From the NCBI RefSeq assembly GCF_000173735.1, contig NZ_ACCB01000024.1, forward strand, positions 1 through 64,000: DNA of 64,000 bases, in the 5' to 3' direction. Under the pieces are notes generated by a model, which was not told where the DNA came from, searched no databases, and saw only the letters and a list, made by a program, of their open reading frames with translations. Origin of the DNA: Yersinia aldovae ATCC 35236 (GTDB lineage Bacteria > Pseudomonadota > Gammaproteobacteria > Enterobacterales > Enterobacteriaceae). This document shows positions 46,914 through 56,902 of the stretch, in pieces. The position numbers and the translations under genes are program-made. Numbering within the stretch: the stretch's first letter is position 1; every line of letters starts with the position of its first letter.

Positions 46914-47182
46914 CACCCCACTCCTGCTGGCGACAACGCGATGGCCAGCACTTCTGTGGCGTAGTTCATTATCTTGTCCGACAACCAACCTGAAATCATA
47001 AAGAGCGTGCCAAATACCGCGAGTAATTTGATACCAAAAGGCAGTGTCTGCTCTTGTAGCTGGGTCACGGTCTGAATCAGTCCGATAAGCAGGCCCACTG
47101 CCGTCGCTACCATCACCGGAATCGCCGACAGCAGCACAATGAGAAGCATGGCTTTATTACTGGCGTAAATAATTTCTTCCAT
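46913..47182 (-). CDS. spaQ: T3SS export apparatus protein SctS (SpaQ/YscS)
   Basis: 89 residues, two long hydrophobic segments (MLLIVLLSAIPVMVATAVGL and KLLAVFGTLFMISGWLSDKI) joined by IQTVTQLQEQTLPFGIK, the FliQ/SctS signature loop. It stacks in the SctRST helical gate. Confidence 0.95.
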   Translation of the reverse strand: MEEIIYASNKAMLLIVLLSAIPVMVATAVGLLIGLIQTVTQLQEQTLPFGIKLLAVFGTLFMISGWLSDKIMNYATEVLAIALSPAGVG

Positions 47183-47197
47183 AAGTTTGTTACCTGG

Positions 47198-47869
47198 CTA
47201 ATGCTGCGCCAGCTCCATGTATTGCATAATCAGCCCCTTGGAAATCAGCGACCAACCGTCGATTGCCACGAACAAGATCAGTTTTACCGGAACAGAAATA
47301 GTCACCGGACTCATCATCATCATCCCCAATGCAAGCAGAATGCTGGAGATAATCAGGTCTATCACCACAAAGGGCAGATAAATATAAAACCCAATTTCAA
47401 ACGCCGATTTAATTTCACTCAGCGCGTAAGCCGGTAGTAGGGAAAACAATGTTGGCTCACGAGTATCTGCCTCGTCCATCGCCTGTTCTTCACTACGCCC
47501 TTGTTGCAACGACTCGAAAAAATTGAGCAATTCTGGATCGGAGTACTTCTTTAAGTAGGCTTTGTAACTCCCCAGCCCGCCTTCGACGAAGTTATCCACC
47601 GAATCAACATTGCTGAAATCAACCTGTTCGGTGCGCATATATTGATTCACATCCTGGATCACTGGCATCATTACAAACAGTGACAATAATAGTGCGATCC
47701 CGTTGAGTGTCAGGCTGGATGGCACCTGTTGCACCCCCATAGCATTGCGCACCATGATGAGCACGATTGAGATTTTCAGGTAACAGGTTCCCGCCGCGAT
47801 GATAAAAGGCAGTAACGTCGAAAATGCGATAATCGCCAGTAACGGGATATCCCCTGGTATCGTTGGCAT
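47198..47869 (-). CDS. spaP: T3SS export apparatus protein SctR (SpaP/YscR)
   Basis: 223 residues from ATG 47869 (MPTIPGDIPLLAIIAFSTLL), which has GGGGGC close upstream. Family parts include GTCYLKISIVLIMVRNAMGV, QQVPSSLTLNGIALLLSLFV and a C-terminal ALGMMMMSPVTISVPVKLIL. It is the core of the export gate. The open frame to 47899 overlaps the end of SctQ and is not needed. Confidence 0.95.
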   Translation of the reverse strand: MPTIPGDIPLLAIIAFSTLLPFIIAAGTCYLKISIVLIMVRNAMGVQQVPSSLTLNGIALLLSLFVMMPVIQDVNQYMRTEQVDFSNVDSVDNFVEGGLGSYKAYLKKYSDPELLNFFESLQQGRSEEQAMDEADTREPTLFSLLPAYALSEIKSAFEIGFYIYLPFVVIDLIISSILLALGMMMMSPVTISVPVKLILFVAIDGWSLISKGLIMQYMELAQH

Positions 47870-47874
47870 AATAC

Positions 47875-48810
47875 TTATGCCCCCAAGCTGCCCTGGCACG
47901 CCAACCTTGTGACCTCCAGACCCAGTTCTTCGTCATCACCGATATAGACCAACTCCCCTTCAGCCACCAATTGTTTATTGGCGTAAACCTTCACTTCCCG
48001 GTCTTTATCCGCCCCCAGTGAGTACACCGCTCCCGGCTGGATATGCGCCAACTCTTCCAGCGGAATCTCACTGTGGCCCAGTACAAAGGTCAACTTCACG
48101 GTCAGTTTGGTCACATCGAAGTGACTTGGTAAGTTTTCAGGCAGCACCTCATCTAGTGTGGGTACCGTTTCTTCCACTTCCTCTATATTGTCAATATTCT
48201 CTTCTATCACAAACGCGCCCTCTTGCTGTTTTTGAAAGCGGGCCACCGGGCGACCCGTTACTATTAAGTGCAATTGCAACTGTTGGATACGGAGCACATC
48301 GCGCAACGCTAATGATTGTAATAATCCGGCGCTGATGTGGCTGTATCCCAACACCCAGTCAATCTGCTGAGTGACACCTTTCCATACCTGCTGCCCGGCG
48401 GGCAGTGCCGTAAGTTGGCTGAAAGGAGAAGCTGTTAGTACCGTACCCAGTGTGGGTTCTACCACGGTTAACCAAGGCTGATTGACCTCTTCGCCATCGA
48501 CAATCCCAAAGCTTGCTATGCGAAATGTGTCAGAGAAAAAAGTACGCTTACTGTTTTCTTGAGTAAAAATGTCAACCAGGCTTTGGTTATCCAGCCCCTG
48601 CCAGGCACAACTGTTCAGTTCGGGCCAGTAGAAGCGGCACCAATCTTCAACCGCAACCAGGGCTGAAATGTTTTCAGTGACACTGCTCAGTTCCAGTCGG
48701 AAATAACGCTCTCCCGCTTGGGGAGTGATGGCGTTTCTGTCTGGTTGATAGCGTTGCTGCCAGCGCGTAACCTGAACCTGACGCGTACTGAGTCGACGGA
48801 TATTCAGCAT
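47875..48810 (-). CDS. spaO: T3SS cytoplasmic ring protein SctQ (SpaO)
   Basis: 311 residues. The C-terminal ~80 residues (FDVTKLTVKLTFVLGHSEIP, LEELAHIQPGAVYSLGADKD) form the SpoA/surface-presentation-of-antigens domain shared with flagellar FliN/FliM. It is the sorting platform that receives chaperone-substrate complexes. Many SctQ genes hold an internal start for a short C-terminal product; I did not find a convincing ribosome site here. Overlaps: SctP lies two bases upstream and SctR starts just after its stop. Confidence 0.9.
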   Translation of the reverse strand: MLNIRRLSTRQVQVTRWQQRYQPDRNAITPQAGERYFRLELSSVTENISALVAVEDWCRFYWPELNSCAWQGLDNQSLVDIFTQENSKRTFFSDTFRIASFGIVDGEEVNQPWLTVVEPTLGTVLTASPFSQLTALPAGQQVWKGVTQQIDWVLGYSHISAGLLQSLALRDVLRIQQLQLHLIVTGRPVARFQKQQEGAFVIEENIDNIEEVEETVPTLDEVLPENLPSHFDVTKLTVKLTFVLGHSEIPLEELAHIQPGAVYSLGADKDREVKVYANKQLVAEGELVYIGDDEELGLEVTRLACQGSLGA

Positions 48811-48812
48811 AA

Positions 48813-49915
48813 TTATGTTTCATCCTCCTGCTCTGACTGTTGCTGACCACGGCGTTCTTCATCATGGCGCTCATCGCGAAAATGCAGCGGATTCTCCGAC
48901 TCCAATAAATGGTGATGACTCTCTAAAGTCTGCTGAACTTCAGCACTGTTGGTCATTGCGGTCAGTTCGCCGGCTTTGGATAATTCAAATGTCACCACCG
49001 GGCTGTTCTTCCACTGAGTAAAGGTGTAACTCAGGGTTCGACGCCCTACGGTAGTTTCACCCTCTGGCGCGGCAGACTCAGGTAACGCCGCCGTCAATGC
49101 CGAAGGCGCTGTTTTCACCTCTTCAGGCTGAGTGATGGTGGCTGCCTGAGCCGCCCATTGCGGCGTAGTCAGCACTTGTGTTCGGTTATCGTTTAGCGTG
49201 CTTTCCTTTTTCTCCGCCAGCGGCAAAGAAGATGTTAATTCAGGTGCAGACTCAGATGAGGCCACCATCGGCTGTTCAACTGCAAAACGAGGCATCTCCT
49301 GCGAAACAGAGGTGTAAGACATCTCTTCTTTCTGCTCCACCCCTGGAACAGAAGCGACAGAGACTGTCGACATCTCCGGCTTCTCTCTGCTTGCTGAAAC
49401 CAAACGAGGCTGTGGCTGCTCGCCGTTATCTCTCGGGACAACAGGCGACTGCGTCAATGTTTCTGTCAGTTTGGTCAATACTTCTGTCGCCACCGCACCA
49501 CTCGCTTTATCCACAACAGGTTTCGTCCGCGTTTCCTCTAAAACCGGTGGCCGTTCTGCCCCCTTATGTCCTGGCACCCAAACACCCTGTTTTTGTACTG
49601 GCATCGCGTCTGGTTGTTGCGCAATATTCGGTAACGCCATCTGTTTACTTAACGGCATACTTTTTGTTGTCATCATCGGCGTAAACTGGGAGGCCGATAA
49701 CTGCTCCTCGGCCTGCTTTTTGCGCTGCTTTGCTTTAGCCAGCAACTCCGCCATTTTTTTTTTGTCGCCTCCTGCTGAACTGATTTCACTGCCTGCCCAT
49801 TATCGCCACGCAATGTTTCTGGCCGGGATACAGCGGCAGGTTCATCTTTTCGGATATCAGGAAGGGCGTTATTCGCTACCTGTTTTATCGCCACCATATG
49901 TTGATAATTCCTCAA
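48813..49915 (-). pseudogene. spaN: T3SS needle-length regulator SctP (SpaN/InvJ/Spa32), frame split at an A10 run
   Basis: The N-terminal frame (from ATG 49915 or 49897) reads MVAIKQVANNALPDIRKDEP to QEATKKK, and the C-terminal frame (from about 49754) reads MAELLAKAKQRKKQAEEQLS onward. The two meet at ten A's (minus strand, 49745-49754 region); eleven or eight A's would join them as ATKKKMAELL or ATKKMAELL. The C-terminal domain (SYTFTQWKNSPVVTFELSKA, then EVQQTLESHHHLLESENPLH and an acidic end) is the substrate-switch domain of SpaN/InvJ. Shigella controls some T3SS genes, including the one for Spa13, by transcriptional slippage at such runs, so this may be a working gene. It overlaps SctO by about 30 bases. 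Confidence 0.85.
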
Positions 49916-50324
49916 TTTCGTATTGCTGTTGAAGCTCTCTATTTAAACGTCTTCTGGTACTTTCCCGCTTCAGATAAGTTCGGAATTTCTCGCACCGATT
50001 GTTGGTATCTCGTAATTGGCGCTGCATCTGCCTTTGCCTCTGCTCTTGCGCCTTCTGTTCCGTCTGGACGTTTACCAAGTCATATAACTGACGGGCAATT
50101 TCAGACAATAAGGTCGCCTTATGACGCTGGCGTTCAAAAAAAGCTTCACGGGTTAGTTCCGCAGCCTGGTCATACAGGCTGCTTTGAGCTTCCATAACCT
50201 GGATGCGCGTGCGGATATCATGCTGCTGCTGCTGTAGCGCCAAGATTGAGCGCCGTAACATCTGCTGATCGTGTTTGATCCGCTCCAGCCGCCGTTGTGT
50301 GAGGCTCAGCAGATTCTTTACCAT
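49869..50324 (-). CDS. spaM: T3SS stalk protein SctO (SpaM/InvI/Spa13)
   Basis: 151 residues, almost entirely one coiled coil: LSLTQRRLERIKHDQQMLRR, LQQQQHDIRTRIQVMEAQSS and LKRESTRRRLNRELQQQYEI. SctO is the FliJ-like shaft that links ATPase hexamer and export gate. The start overlaps the ATPase stop (TGATG) and its end overlaps the SctP start. Sequence conservation is low in this family, so order and length carry the call. Confidence 0.87.
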   Translation of the reverse strand: MVKNLLSLTQRRLERIKHDQQMLRRSILALQQQQHDIRTRIQVMEAQSSLYDQAAELTREAFFERQRHKATLLSEIARQLYDLVNVQTEQKAQEQRQRQMQRQLRDTNNRCEKFRTYLKRESTRRRLNRELQQQYEIEELSTYGGDKTGSE

Positions 50325-51616
50325 CAGTCTGCCAACTCACTGAGTTGATTGAGAGTAGCTAAAAACTCGCCGGGTTCTTCCATCTGCTGCTGCAAGAAAG
50401 ACTCGATCACTTCTCTGTTGTCCAATGCATGGTCGTTGTCGGTATTCTCACCGCGCTGGTACTCCCCAAGATCGAGATAGAGCTGAATTTGTGCCAGTCG
50501 TGCGAGCATATCGCGCGTTTTGGCCGCATCCTGACGATGTTGTGGTGTGGTAACCTTTGAGAAAACACGACTGATACTGTGTAGAACATCAATCGCTGGG
50601 TAGTGACCGCGCCCGGCAAGTTGTGCGCTAAGGTAGATGTGGCCATCGATTATCGAGCGAATCTCATCACCAATCGGATCGGATTCTTCTTCGCTCTCCA
50701 GCAGTACGGTATAAAAAGCCGTAATGGAACCCTGTTGCAATGCGCCGGGCCGTTCCAGTAGCAGTGGAAGTTGCTCGAAGACCGATGCCGGATAACCGCG
50801 CCGTGCTGGAAGTTCCCCCGCCGCCAATGCCACATCTCGCAAGGCGCGGGCGTACCGGGTCATGGAATCGACAAACAGCAGCACATCTTTGCCCTGATCG
50901 CGAAAATATTCCGCCATCGCCGTCGCCAGTAGAGCCGCATTACAACGCTCAACCGCAGGGCTGTCTGACGTGGCGTACACCAAAATGGTTTGCGCTGCAC
51001 GCGGGGAAGCCTGCAATTCATGAATGAATTCCGTCACCTCACGGCCACGTTCGCCAATTAGCGCAATGACACAAATATCGGCCACCGCATGGTTCATTAT
51101 CATGCTCATCAGGGAGGTTTTGCCGCTACCCGCCGCTGCAAAAATCCCCATACGCTGCCCCTGACCACAGGTGAGCAAGCCATCAATAGCTCTGACCCCC
51201 GTCACCAGCGGAGTAGTAACCGGGCGGCGTAAATTGACGCTGACTGGCGGGCTATCAACTCGACACAGAGTAGTGAGTGGTGGTTCTGACGATGCAGTAA
51301 CATTGCTCAGCACCCCCACTTCTTCTCCTGCGGCATTGTAAATTTTGCCCGCCAAGTGCTCTCCCATCACAAAGACAAAAGGTTGACCAGTGGGACGGAT
51401 CACCACTTCACGCGTCAGCCCTTGTGCTCGCCCGATCAGACTGAGAATGGTAAGCCCTCCCCTAAAACCCACCACCTGAGCTTTAGCAATCACTTCCGGC
51501 TGACACAAATCACGCTCGATCAGACAAATTTCGCCAATAAAGACTCCGTGTAGCGGAGCCTCGATCAAGCAACCATGGATACGCGATGGGTGCGCGCAGA
51601 TATCAAAGAGATTCAT
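50324..51616 (-). CDS. invC: T3SS ATPase SctN (InvC/SpaL)
   Basis: 430 residues. Walker A is GIFAAAGSGKTSLM near 160, Walker B VLLFVDSMTRYARALRD near 245, and the catalytic-Glu helix ICVIALIGERGREVTEFIHE is between them. It hexamerises under the export gate, strips chaperones and unfolds substrates. The full-length sequence shows no damage. It lies four bases after the upstream chaperone gene and overlaps SctO. Confidence 0.96.
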   Translation of the reverse strand: MNLFDICAHPSRIHGCLIEAPLHGVFIGEICLIERDLCQPEVIAKAQVVGFRGGLTILSLIGRAQGLTREVVIRPTGQPFVFVMGEHLAGKIYNAAGEEVGVLSNVTASSEPPLTTLCRVDSPPVSVNLRRPVTTPLVTGVRAIDGLLTCGQGQRMGIFAAAGSGKTSLMSMIMNHAVADICVIALIGERGREVTEFIHELQASPRAAQTILVYATSDSPAVERCNAALLATAMAEYFRDQGKDVLLFVDSMTRYARALRDVALAAGELPARRGYPASVFEQLPLLLERPGALQQGSITAFYTVLLESEEESDPIGDEIRSIIDGHIYLSAQLAGRGHYPAIDVLHSISRVFSKVTTPQHRQDAAKTRDMLARLAQIQLYLDLGEYQRGENTDNDHALDNREVIESFLQQQMEEPGEFLATLNQLSELAD

Positions 51617-51619
51617 AAA

Positions 51620-52027
51620 TCAGGCAGTCAGCAGCGTGGTTAGTCGATGACTGCGCTCATAAAACTCATTTAGACTGTCAGCAAATAACTGTGAATCATT
51701 CATCGCTTCCTCACGCATCACGGCGGAAAGCACCAAAGTGTTATCCATGAAACTCAATGCGGGCTGCCCGACCTGAAAATTACGTGGGGTATATTCCAGT
51801 AACTCACTCAATAATGTGTGGCCAAGCGCTTCAAGATGCCCCATTTGGCATTCAGACAAGTTGCTCCATAAAATAATATCGTTAGTTAACAGATCAACAT
51901 TAATAGGTGGTGCCTCATTCAGCTCTAACTGAATAGTGGAATGACAGTCGAGTTGCGAGTTAATGAGATCCTGACGCCCTTCGGTGGATAAAAAAGAATT
52001 CAATGCATCAACAAAACGGTATTTCAT
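51620..52027 (-). CDS. invB: T3SS class I chaperone (InvB/SpaK/YsaK type)
   Basis: 135 residues, acidic, with the alpha/beta fold pattern of class IB effector chaperones: IQLELNEAPPINVDLLTNDI, ILWSNLSECQMGHLEALGHT and FQVGQPALSFMDNTLVLSAV. InvB escorts several SPI-1 effectors (SipA and others), so this protein may serve the large effector at 37340-39373 and the distant candidate effectors. AAGGAGAA precedes the ATG. Confidence 0.87.
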   Translation of the reverse strand: MKYRFVDALNSFLSTEGRQDLINSQLDCHSTIQLELNEAPPINVDLLTNDIILWSNLSECQMGHLEALGHTLLSELLEYTPRNFQVGQPALSFMDNTLVLSAVMREEAMNDSQLFADSLNEFYERSHRLTTLLTA

Positions 52028-52038
52028 GGTAGTTCTCC

Positions 52039-54111
52039 TTACACGGTTTTAATTACATTCACTTTCACTGTCTCGGAGATCTCGTTAAATGAGAGCACCT
52101 CCAGTTCAGGAAAACGACTTTCAAGAATTTTTTTCACAAAACGACGAATATCTACAGGCACCAGTACATTCATATCTCGAACAGAGAGATAACTGTTTTC
52201 CACTGCCTGAGCGAATGCCTGAATAATGTCATCGGTTTTTTCTGGCGCAAGGCTGAGGAAACCACCGCCAGAGGCCTGACGAATCCCTTGGCGAACCATG
52301 TCTTCAAATTGGTCATTAATCATCAGGACATTCAATCGACCGTCGGTCGCAAAACGAGATGAGATATAACGGGCCATCGCACCACGTACATATTCCACCA
52401 GCATCATGCTGTCCTTCTCTTTTGGCACCCACTGCACAAGAGTTTCCAAAATCAGTTTCATATTACGGATGGAGATTTTTTCCATCAGCAGACGTTGAAA
52501 TACTTCAGTAATCTTTTGTACCGTCGCGTGGCGATAACACTCTTTTAATAATTCAGGGTATTTCTTTTCCAGATCGTCAAGCAGATTTTTAGTTTCCTGA
52601 ATCCCGAAAAACTCATTAATATGATGCAATAATAAAGTTCCGATACAGTCGATAATTTCACTAATATCATCACGCACCATTAAGCCTAGTTGTTTAATCT
52701 CTTCCTTATGTTTACTGGCAATCCAGGTACTGATGGCACCATGCTCATCAGTAAAACGGGTTAAATCCAGCCCCAGATATTCCAGCTCATCATTTATAGT
52801 AAGAAGACGTAAACCACCAAAGCAAATGTTATAATCTCCCGCACGAATTTCATTAATCAGAACAATAATTTTGTCGTTTGGCACCACTGGCGAATAGTTA
52901 ATAGCAATATCAGGAATGCGGTAGCCATAGCGCACAAAAATATCTTTCTTAATACGTGAGAGAAAACTATTTTCCTCCAGCAATGACTTATGTACCTGGC
53001 TCACCGAAATAATAATGGGCAGCGTTTCCGGTACATATTCATCTTCGGATACCTGACTTTCTCGTCGCGTTTCGCCTTCCGCCACTTCAGAGCTGACTTC
53101 AGCGTCACTGTGTTCTTCACCGGAGACACGTTTTTTATCCTTACGCTTCTGATGATGGCGATACCACAACAGCGCCACCATTAAACCGGATAAGAACAAG
53201 AAAATGGATGTAGGAAACCCTGGCAGGAAACCGATACTACAGACGATAATAGCGGTAACCAAGATAGTGAAATCCTTGGCAAATAACTCAGAGACAATAT
53301 TTTCACCGAGGTTTTTATCATTGCCGCCCACACGAGTCACAATAAAACCCGCACTAATAGAAATAAGCAGCGCTGGTATTTGCGCTACCAAGCCATCACC
53401 AATGGTCAGCAAAGTAAAAGTATTCAGTGCCGTAGACATATCCATGCCTAATTGCGCCATTCCGACGGAGATACCACCAATCAGATTGACAAAAATAATG
53501 ATAATCCCAGCGATAGCATCGCCTTTAATGAATTTCATCGCACCATCAAAAGAACCGTACAGTTGGCTCTCATTTTCCATATCACTGCGTTTCTGTTTTA
53601 CGGTTTCCTCATCGATCACACCGGCACGCAGATCAGCATCAATGCTCATCTGTTTACCCGGCATGGCATCAAGTGAGAAACGCGCAGCCACTTCAGCAAT
53701 ACGTTCTGAGCCTTTGGTAATAACAATAAACTGCACGATAGTTACGATGGCAAATACCACCATCCCAACCACCAAGTTATCCTGAATAACAAACTCGCCA
53801 AAGGTGGCTATAATGTCACCGGCATCAGCTTCCAGTAAAATAAGGCGGCTGGTACTGATCGATAATGCTAATCGGAATAAGGTTGTAATCAATAAAATTG
53901 AGGGAAATGAACGAAAGTCCAGTGCTCTGGTAATATAAAAAGATCCCATAAAAATTAGCACTGAAATCATAATATTCAGGCCAATCAACAGATCTACTAA
54001 AATCGTCGGTAACGGTATAATCAACATGGCAATGACCATGACCATGATGACCAATACTAATAATTCAGGACGATTTCGAATATTTAATAATAGCCCGCTA
54101 ATCTTATTCAT
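52039..54111 (-). CDS. invA: T3SS export gate SctV (InvA/MxiA)
   Basis: 690 residues. The N-terminal half has seven to eight membrane segments and the FHIPEP signature region (FSLDAMPGKQMSIDADLRAG, then VIDEETVKQKRSDMENESQL and YGSFDGAMKFIKGDAIAGII). The C-terminal half is the cytoplasmic domain that forms the nonameric ring binding chaperones and SctW. It follows SctW with an ATGA overlap. No damage seen. Confidence 0.97.
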   Translation of the reverse strand: MNKISGLLLNIRNRPELLVLVIMVMVIAMLIIPLPTILVDLLIGLNIMISVLIFMGSFYITRALDFRSFPSILLITTLFRLALSISTSRLILLEADAGDIIATFGEFVIQDNLVVGMVVFAIVTIVQFIVITKGSERIAEVAARFSLDAMPGKQMSIDADLRAGVIDEETVKQKRSDMENESQLYGSFDGAMKFIKGDAIAGIIIIFVNLIGGISVGMAQLGMDMSTALNTFTLLTIGDGLVAQIPALLISISAGFIVTRVGGNDKNLGENIVSELFAKDFTILVTAIIVCSIGFLPGFPTSIFLFLSGLMVALLWYRHHQKRKDKKRVSGEEHSDAEVSSEVAEGETRRESQVSEDEYVPETLPIIISVSQVHKSLLEENSFLSRIKKDIFVRYGYRIPDIAINYSPVVPNDKIIVLINEIRAGDYNICFGGLRLLTINDELEYLGLDLTRFTDEHGAISTWIASKHKEEIKQLGLMVRDDISEIIDCIGTLLLHHINEFFGIQETKNLLDDLEKKYPELLKECYRHATVQKITEVFQRLLMEKISIRNMKLILETLVQWVPKEKDSMMLVEYVRGAMARYISSRFATDGRLNVLMINDQFEDMVRQGIRQASGGGFLSLAPEKTDDIIQAFAQAVENSYLSVRDMNVLVPVDIRRFVKKILESRFPELEVLSFNEISETVKVNVIKTV

Positions 54112-55217
54112 GGAATATTCTCTTCTTTGTCATTTAATACCCGTCGAGCCATAGCAAACTCTTGATCCATAAGATGGCTCATACTTTCCTTCAATCCGTC
54201 AATAAGATGTTCGCGCTCTTCTAACGATGGGAAAATACCTATCGGCAATACGGAAAAGGCAATAATTAAAATCTGCAAAAAACGTGCGCGCATATCCGTG
54301 CTTAATGCACCAAGTTGCTGTGAATAAAATGTGAGCAAGTTATCGTTAAAACTCTCTTGACCACGAATGCCACTGGTAAATAATTTGCTGAGCAGTTTCT
54401 CATCGCTCAAACCAATAAAGGCAAAATCAGTCTGCGCAAAGCGTTGGCGGAAGATTCCTTCCAGTGACTGCATCTCTCTTAATCGACTGATACGATTAAA
54501 CAGAGCACCAAATTCACTGACATTAATGCTCCCCAACGGTAATACTTGTAAGTCACAAGCTAAGGCTCGTGCCAGGTAACATATGATATTTTCACGCTCG
54601 TGGGCCACCAGCTCCTCTACCCATTGCTCATAGAGATAAACTGCCGGGCCGTCATAGCTGAGAAACTCTCGATACAGCATTCTCAAATTGCCCGCTGATT
54701 GCTGCATTTTCTGCGCAAATGCTTTTGCCACCAGAGCAATATTGATACCGGCCTGGGCACGGCGATCGAGGTCTTCCGCCTCTAGCTGCTCGCGTAATGC
54801 CTCCAGTTGTTCGAGCTGCTTACGCTTTAAGCGGCTGCGGTGAATCAATGCAGCCAACGCCATCAGCATATCGCTGGTATCAGTAAAATACTGGAGCAAA
54901 AAAGTGCGTAGCTGCTGTGGCGTCATCAACTTGCCGTTAAGCGCACCCTCAACTCGCAGGATTTTTTCATCCGCCTCACTATCCAGAATACGTTCAGAAA
55001 AACGCATCCATTCTTCTTTGTGGTCAGTCGTCGGCCCTCGGCGGCGCACATGGCTGGCCGCCAACATAGACATCGAGGCATATTCGCTACTGTTATCAAT
55101 GACTCCCTGCCCACGCGCCGCTTCATCAGCATCATCATTGGCCTGTGCTGCCGAGGTACTTTTGTCACGTTGCCCCACTAAAAAGCGTGAGTTACCGCCA
55201 ACAGGCCCTATTGCCAC
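54108..55217 (-). CDS. invE: T3SS gatekeeper SctW (InvE/MxiC)
   Basis: 369 residues, helical. The N-terminal part is a polar secretion/chaperone region (GNSRFLVGQRDKSTSAAQAN), then the HrpJ-type repeats follow (GALNGKLMTPQQLRTFLLQY, MALAALIHRSRLKRKQLEQL and HERENIICYLARALACDLQV). It holds back effectors until translocators are secreted. It overlaps secretin (10 bases) upstream and SctV downstream. Confidence 0.92.
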   Translation of the reverse strand: MAIGPVGGNSRFLVGQRDKSTSAAQANDDADEAARGQGVIDNSSEYASMSMLAASHVRRRGPTTDHKEEWMRFSERILDSEADEKILRVEGALNGKLMTPQQLRTFLLQYFTDTSDMLMALAALIHRSRLKRKQLEQLEALREQLEAEDLDRRAQAGINIALVAKAFAQKMQQSAGNLRMLYREFLSYDGPAVYLYEQWVEELVAHERENIICYLARALACDLQVLPLGSINVSEFGALFNRISRLREMQSLEGIFRQRFAQTDFAFIGLSDEKLLSKLFTSGIRGQESFNDNLLTFYSQQLGALSTDMRARFLQILIIAFSVLPIGIFPSLEEREHLIDGLKESMSHLMDQEFAMARRVLNDKEENIP

Positions 55218-56902
55218 GGCTGACTCGCATACTTTTTCAGAAACTCAACGGTGCCACGTAACTGGCCATCGTGTCGGGTCAAACGTTCATTATCAGAGAA
55301 CTGGCGACCATCCCAGGCTTCATTTTCATCCAGCAAACGTGGCTGAATCAGGAAGATACGGATCATTTTCTGCTGGTTATGCGAACGATACTTAAATAAG
55401 TTACCCAGCAATGGAATATCGCTTAACAGAGGAATACGCGTTTCACCCTCTTCAACTTGATCTCGGGTATATCCACCAATCAGCAGACTTTTGTCGCGAC
55501 CGATGCGGGCTACAGTATTAATATTGGTGCGATTAACTTCCGGCAGCCCGCCGATATCAGCAACCTTACCGGTGTTATCGCGGTTTAATCCACCGTCTTC
55601 AATATTGACTTCCATTTCAACACCGCTCCCCCCGGAGAGGCGCGGCAGTACACTGATCATGGTGCCATAGGTTACCTGTTCTAGTGTCGCGACCCGATCC
55701 CCTTCCACCCGAGCATAAAAGCTGGTGTTGTTATCAAATAACGCGGGAACATTCTCCTGTGTCAAGATGACCGGGCGAGACACAATGCGGGCATTACCGG
55801 TTTTACTGATAGCGTCTATCTGAGCCAGAAACGTTTTGCTATCACTTAACGTACTGCGGTTAAAGGTGACTGAACCGCCAGCCACACCGATATTCCCCGC
55901 TTCCCAGCGCACCCCCAGATCGTCCACTTTGCTTTGCGTCACATCGATAATCCACAGTGATAGCTCCACTTGGCTACGACTGTTATCTAGGGTATGTACT
56001 AACTGACGAACATAGCGAATCTGTTCTGCACTGCCTTTCACTACCAAACTATTGCTGTCAGGATACGCCACCAGTGAAAACGGGCTGCTACGTTTAGAGT
56101 AAGTCGCGGGCTTCACTGCACTATTGAGTGGCCCGGTAACTGATGGTGGTACTGGAAACCCTGACTCAATATTGGGTTCTCCCTCTCTCGGCTGTATCGT
56201 CAAGGTACTTTCCGCCGTACCATTGTTGTCTTTGAACAGCGCATTCAGTGCCGTTAACATGCCGGGAATAGTAATGCTCTGCCCACGTTGGTTATAGGTA
56301 CGGTCAGTAACTGATGAGTGTTTTAGCGGGATCACCGCGACTTCACCGCCGCTGGCCAAATCCTCTTGCTTAATGCGCTCATCAAGATACGCCGCAGCGG
56401 CACTAATCAACTCCACATAAAGCGGTGGCCCTGAGACAAACAGTAAACGGTTATCGCCTTGGGTACGTACTGGAAAACGCTTATCATAAATTCCAGTTTT
56501 CTGAATATAATTAAGCACCTGCCCACTGCCAGCAGCCTGGGTGTGAACAATGGCACTGCGCATCTCACTGTTGTCATAAACATAAATTCCAGCGCCATCG
56601 TCGTACCACACCAGTGCCATACGTCGGGACAATGCTTTAAACATTTCATCAGCATTCGCCAGATTAAAGTTCCCGGTAACGCGCTTTTGTGCCGCCAACT
56701 TACTGAGAATAATCGGCTTATCCAGCCGCTCGGCTACGGCATCAAACAGCTTACCGACCATGACATTATTGGCGACAAAGGAGTCATTCACTTTTTCCTG
56801 CCCAACGGGTAATGCCGTGATTACCTCTGCATTAAGAGGACTCATATTGCCCGCTAACAAAAAGAGTGAGAAATAGATCACTCCTCTAAATTTAACTTTC
56901 AT
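55208..56902 (-). CDS. invG: T3SS outer-membrane secretin SctC (InvG/MxiD)
   Basis: 564 residues. Signal peptide (KFRGVIYFSLFLLAGNMSPL), N-terminal ring domains (FDAVAERLDKPIILSKLAAQ and VLNYIQKTGIYDKRFPVRTQ) and the secretin core (GNARIVSRPVILTQENVPAL, VEMEVNIEDGGLNRDNTGKV and RIGRDKSLLIGGYTRDQVEE) are complete. Secretins need a pilotin lipoprotein for outer-membrane assembly; the candidate is encoded at 63317-63750, about 6 kb away. GGAGTC precedes the ATG, and the gene overlaps the regulator upstream by 11 bases. Confidence 0.95.
   Translation of the reverse strand: MKVKFRGVIYFSLFLLAGNMSPLNAEVITALPVGQEKVNDSFVANNVMVGKLFDAVAERLDKPIILSKLAAQKRVTGNFNLANADEMFKALSRRMALVWYDDGAGIYVYDNSEMRSAIVHTQAAGSGQVLNYIQKTGIYDKRFPVRTQGDNRLLFVSGPPLYVELISAAAAYLDERIKQEDLASGGEVAVIPLKHSSVTDRTYNQRGQSITIPGMLTALNALFKDNNGTAESTLTIQPREGEPNIESGFPVPPSVTGPLNSAVKPATYSKRSSPFSLVAYPDSNSLVVKGSAEQIRYVRQLVHTLDNSRSQVELSLWIIDVTQSKVDDLGVRWEAGNIGVAGGSVTFNRSTLSDSKTFLAQIDAISKTGNARIVSRPVILTQENVPALFDNNTSFYARVEGDRVATLEQVTYGTMISVLPRLSGGSGVEMEVNIEDGGLNRDNTGKVADIGGLPEVNRTNINTVARIGRDKSLLIGGYTRDQVEEGETRIPLLSDIPLLGNLFKYRSHNQQKMIRIFLIQPRLLDENEAWDGRQFSDNERLTRHDGQLRGTVEFLKKYASQPWQ

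Noticed and set aside
53204..53785. Open plus-strand frame of 193 codons
   Set aside because: It is antisense to the conserved FHIPEP region of sctV.
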